NCBI GenBank assembly: GCA_037074705.1
Contig: CM073595.1
Coordinates: 22,780,501-22,844,500, forward strand
Direction: 5' to 3'
Origin: Zhengitettix transpicula
Lineage: Eukaryota > Arthropoda > Insecta > Orthoptera > Tetrigidae
Length of the DNA: 64,000 bases
Shown here piece after piece: positions 61,626 to 64,000 of this stretch. The position numbers were made by a program, and so were the translations under genes. The notes below the pieces were generated by a model, which saw only the letters and a list, made by a program, of their open reading frames with translations, searched no databases and had not been told where the DNA came from. Within the stretch, counting starts at the first letter, position 1. Each line of letters begins with the position of its first letter.

Positions 61626-63129
61626 CTGTGAAATGTTTAAATCATTAGTTGAGCATATTGATAAACAATAACAATGAATATACAAATTAAAGAAAACTAT
61701 TAGCCTGCACTCAAGTTTAATAAAATATAATGTAATTTATACAGGAAACTTAAGAAATTTTAAAAAAACAATTTCTTGAACAATAATGCATACCTTCGTG
61801 CAATTTTTTGCCTTAAGTTCTATTTCACGTGGTTCAAATGGTGCTAAACTTTTCAGGAACCCATCCTCCTCAAATCCAGGTTTGTAAGGCATGGATGCTT
61901 TGGGTCTCTGAAAAGGAATAATTTTCATAAATGTTGACAACATATATAATCATGTAAATTCAGGATACAATTTTAACTATAGAAATACAGAGACTAAATA
62001 ATTGTCTATACAATGGTAAGACAGCAGTATAATGAAGGATGACGACAGTTTTGAGAATGTCTTGATGTGTCCATAAAAGTACAATAGATGACAGAGGATG
62101 GATATACCGATGGCATTACTATTGAGATTGAGGATTAGTGGAATAGATGGAGAAAATACTTGACACCCATTATGGAATAAGGATCAACAAGGAGGCGAAC
62201 ATGAAGTGTACTGCTGATTATTTTCTTTACATGTAATGATGGCATTAGAAGAGCAAATAAAATAAGTCTGAAATACTGTATGAAGGTGTCTGGGATAAGG
62301 AGGAGTCCCGTAGTTTGTAAAAAGGAATACTTATTGTTTTTTTCAAAATTGTGTGGTAACTTTAATTTTGCTATTATACAGCAGTAAAGTGGAATGGATC
62401 AGCTGAAGGAGAGGATGAACTCATTGTAACTCTTTAGTTGCCTGCAATAGTGGGCACCAACATTGATATTACTATTTAGGTGAACTATTATCTTTATCCT
62501 TTCCACCCTGTCTATGTTATACACTTAATATTTACTCGTACAATACAACTTATTTGAATGGAGAAGAACTTTGCTTAATGTATTCAGAAAAATACTAGAC
62601 TGGAACACAAATCAAAAGAATATCATTTTGTCAAGAACATCATTAAAGGAGCTAGTGGATTAGAAGCAGGAAAAATGTTGATGTAGTGAATCAAAGAAAA
62701 CAGTTGAATGGACTGGACATGCTAAAAGAAAATTGTAAGGGGAATGGGCCAATTAAGGTTTACAATGATACTAATGGATAGGAGAAAAATGGACAGTAAT
62801 AGAGGAATTGTTAAGTGAGGGAAGTCATTGACTACAATTATGAGTGAAATAATATAAATGAACCTGATTAAGTAATTATATAATAATACTTTATTAATTA
62901 AAAATTCAGTCTGTTCCCATCACTATTCAAATGTTACAATATGTATTCTTACCTGCAATAGGAACTCTACACTAACAGCAAATCCGGCCATATCAACAGG
63001 AAATTTACGTCCAGCCACCCATCCATCATAAAAACCATAAAATGAACCATTTACGACGACGGGTGTACTGAGACCATACTTGGTGCATAAACCTACAGGC
63101 CACATGGCTACTCGTTTAGTTGTGCGAAT
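61518..63129 (-). CDS. Beta-1,3-glucuronyltransferase (GlcAT-I/B3GAT3-like), last three coding exons
   Basis: Golgi enzyme family (GT43) that transfers glucuronic acid to galactose. The GlcAT-I type completes the proteoglycan linker tetrasaccharide. Exons, 5' to 3': 63129-62953 (59 codons), 61907-61794 (38 codons), 61625-61518 (35 codons plus TGA), all in phase 0 with GT-AG borders. Motifs in order: TKRVAMWPVGL, PVDMAGFAV (GT43 signature), MPYKPGFEEDGFL (acidic catalytic-base region), NCTK (a potential N-glycosylation sequon seen in the family) and VWHTQT (its His contacts UDP in GlcAT-I). The transmembrane anchor, DDD metal motif and N-terminal half lie beyond the right edge. The WPVGL and DMAGFAV context favours GlcAT-I over the GlcAT-P/S class, but paralogue choice is moderately uncertain. 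Confidence 0.92.
61794..61907 (-). CDS. Glucuronyltransferase exon (GFEED region)
   Basis: 38 codons from RPKASMPYKPGFEEDG to KAKNCTK. Acceptor CCTTTTCAG, donor AAG|GTATGC. Confidence 0.92.
62953..63129 (-). CDS. Glucuronyltransferase exon (GT43 signature)
   Basis: 59 codons starting IRTTKRVAMWPVG, with the DMAGFAV signature near the end. Acceptor TATCCAG, donor CAG|GTAAGA. The upstream exon is outside the window. Confidence 0.92.
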
Positions 63130-63304
63130 CTGGATAATAAGAGAAATTTTCAGTAAATTGAAACTTTAATATTTTTATCTCTAATATGTAACAGAATTGT
63201 AACATATCATAAAGTTCTCAGTAGAAGGATCACAAACTCAACACATTTTTGACTGATAAATTGATTATTCATTGCATGAATACAATTGATTAGTGTAGGT
63301 TGTG

Positions 63305-63370
63305 AGATATAGCAAGTCGTATGAAATGCGCAAAATTAGTAGGGAGAAGATGAAGGGGAGTATTGTCATA
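63305..63370 (+). repeat. Interspersed repeat segment, copy 2
   Basis: GAGATATAGCAAGTCGTATG through GGGGAGTATTGTC, a near match to 1950-2012. It lies upstream of the last visible glucuronyltransferase exon, hence intronic. Confidence 0.6.
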
Positions 63371-64000
63371 AGCTGGGGTAATGCTATCATTCTTTAAAAT
63401 CATTCATTATATTCTTTTTGAATGGGATACACAGACAGCAGCAAGGCATTTTTACTAAACCTTGTAAAACTTATCATCACTCAACTTTTAAGGATAAGTT
63501 TTCTGATGCACAACATATTCTGATCTGAACACAATATATTTCCTTGTGTTAATGTTTTCAAAACAGTTTTGACACTATCAAGTTGCCGTAACAAAGGTTT
63601 GTGTTAAAGTGAAGCGGCCAACTGCGCATCATATTTTGACACGACTAGCTATTTCTCTCCAGTTGTAGGATATTGTAATCACATATAAATAATACCACTA
63701 TATTATTACATATCACAACTCTCTTGAAACAGTAAATAATGGGAAAATTAAATGTTTGCATTTATATAGGATACATTTTCAACCTGCCATGCATGAACCT
63801 GTTGCAAATAAGTCTCAACAATTAATAATGTACGGGTATGGTCTTAAGAAAGTGGTTGCAAGATGAATTAAATTGTAGTGAATTTGTTGACGGTGTTAAA
63901 AATAACACATTTTAAAGAAAGTTCAGGCTCTTGTTAGATATCAATAACAAGAGAATAATTCAGTTACTAGTTATTACTACGCAATTGTTCAATATTGTTA
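63371..64000 (-). other. Glucuronyltransferase intron or upstream DNA
   Basis: AT-rich. No further exon of the gene could be recognised before the window edge. Confidence 0.5.

Overview
The window looks like nuclear DNA of an insect: AT-rich, with large introns, GT-AG splice sites and many decayed transposons. The transposon mix (tRNA-type SINE, BEL/Pao, Penelope-like, Ty3/Gypsy, hAT, PIF/Harbinger, foldback MITEs) and the long introns would suit a large-genome insect such as a cockroach, termite or stick insect. That placement is inference only. No prokaryotic genes, CRISPR array or functional tRNA were seen.

Two host genes are supported, both on the minus strand. (1) A complete coding sequence for a KDM7-type histone lysine demethylase (PHF8/PHF2/KDM7A family) lies between 48555 (ATG) and 22411 (stop). 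Seventeen exons join with matching splice phases into 2865 nt, 954 codons plus stop. The protein has an N-terminal PHD finger (Cys4-His-Cys3, residues 8-53), a JmjC domain with intact Fe(II) ligands H247, D249 and H319, a charged low-complexity middle, and the conserved basic C-terminal tail. (2) The last three coding exons of a beta-1,3-glucuronyltransferase, most like GlcAT-I/B3GAT3, lie at 63129-61518. Its 5' exons are beyond the right edge.

Layout. 1-780: three diverged tandem units. About 2040-6805: a block bounded by inverted copies of an interspersed repeat. It holds a near-homogeneous array of about 14.5 copies of a 152-bp satellite (3080-5276) and, downstream, a sequence resembling an LTR end plus primer-binding site. 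7763-8019: a tRNA-derived SINE with a perfect 13-bp target-site duplication. 8020-22410: AT-rich and gene-poor, possibly including a very long KDM7 3' UTR. 22411-48555: KDM7, whose introns carry PIF/Harbinger and hAT transposase pseudogenes, a 363-bp tandem duplication, minisatellites, long (TA)n tracts and several foldback elements. 49738-56350: a mosaic of a frameshifted BEL/Pao element (minus), a Penelope-like element split into opposite-facing endonuclease and RT parts, and the integrase end of a Ty3/Gypsy element (plus). Parts of the last two share one chimeric ORF. 56350-61517: repeat relics and AT-rich DNA. 61518-64000: the glucuronyltransferase 3' end.

The two host genes have separate roles: KDM7 acts on chromatin in the nucleus, and GlcAT-I acts in Golgi proteoglycan linker synthesis. 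Nothing in the sequence links them functionally. I did not find a convincing new multi-gene system. The most unusual items are the 152-bp array between inverted repeat arms, the recurring foldback family with TA-rich ends, the retroelement chimera upstream of KDM7, and a probable GC-AG intron in KDM7.
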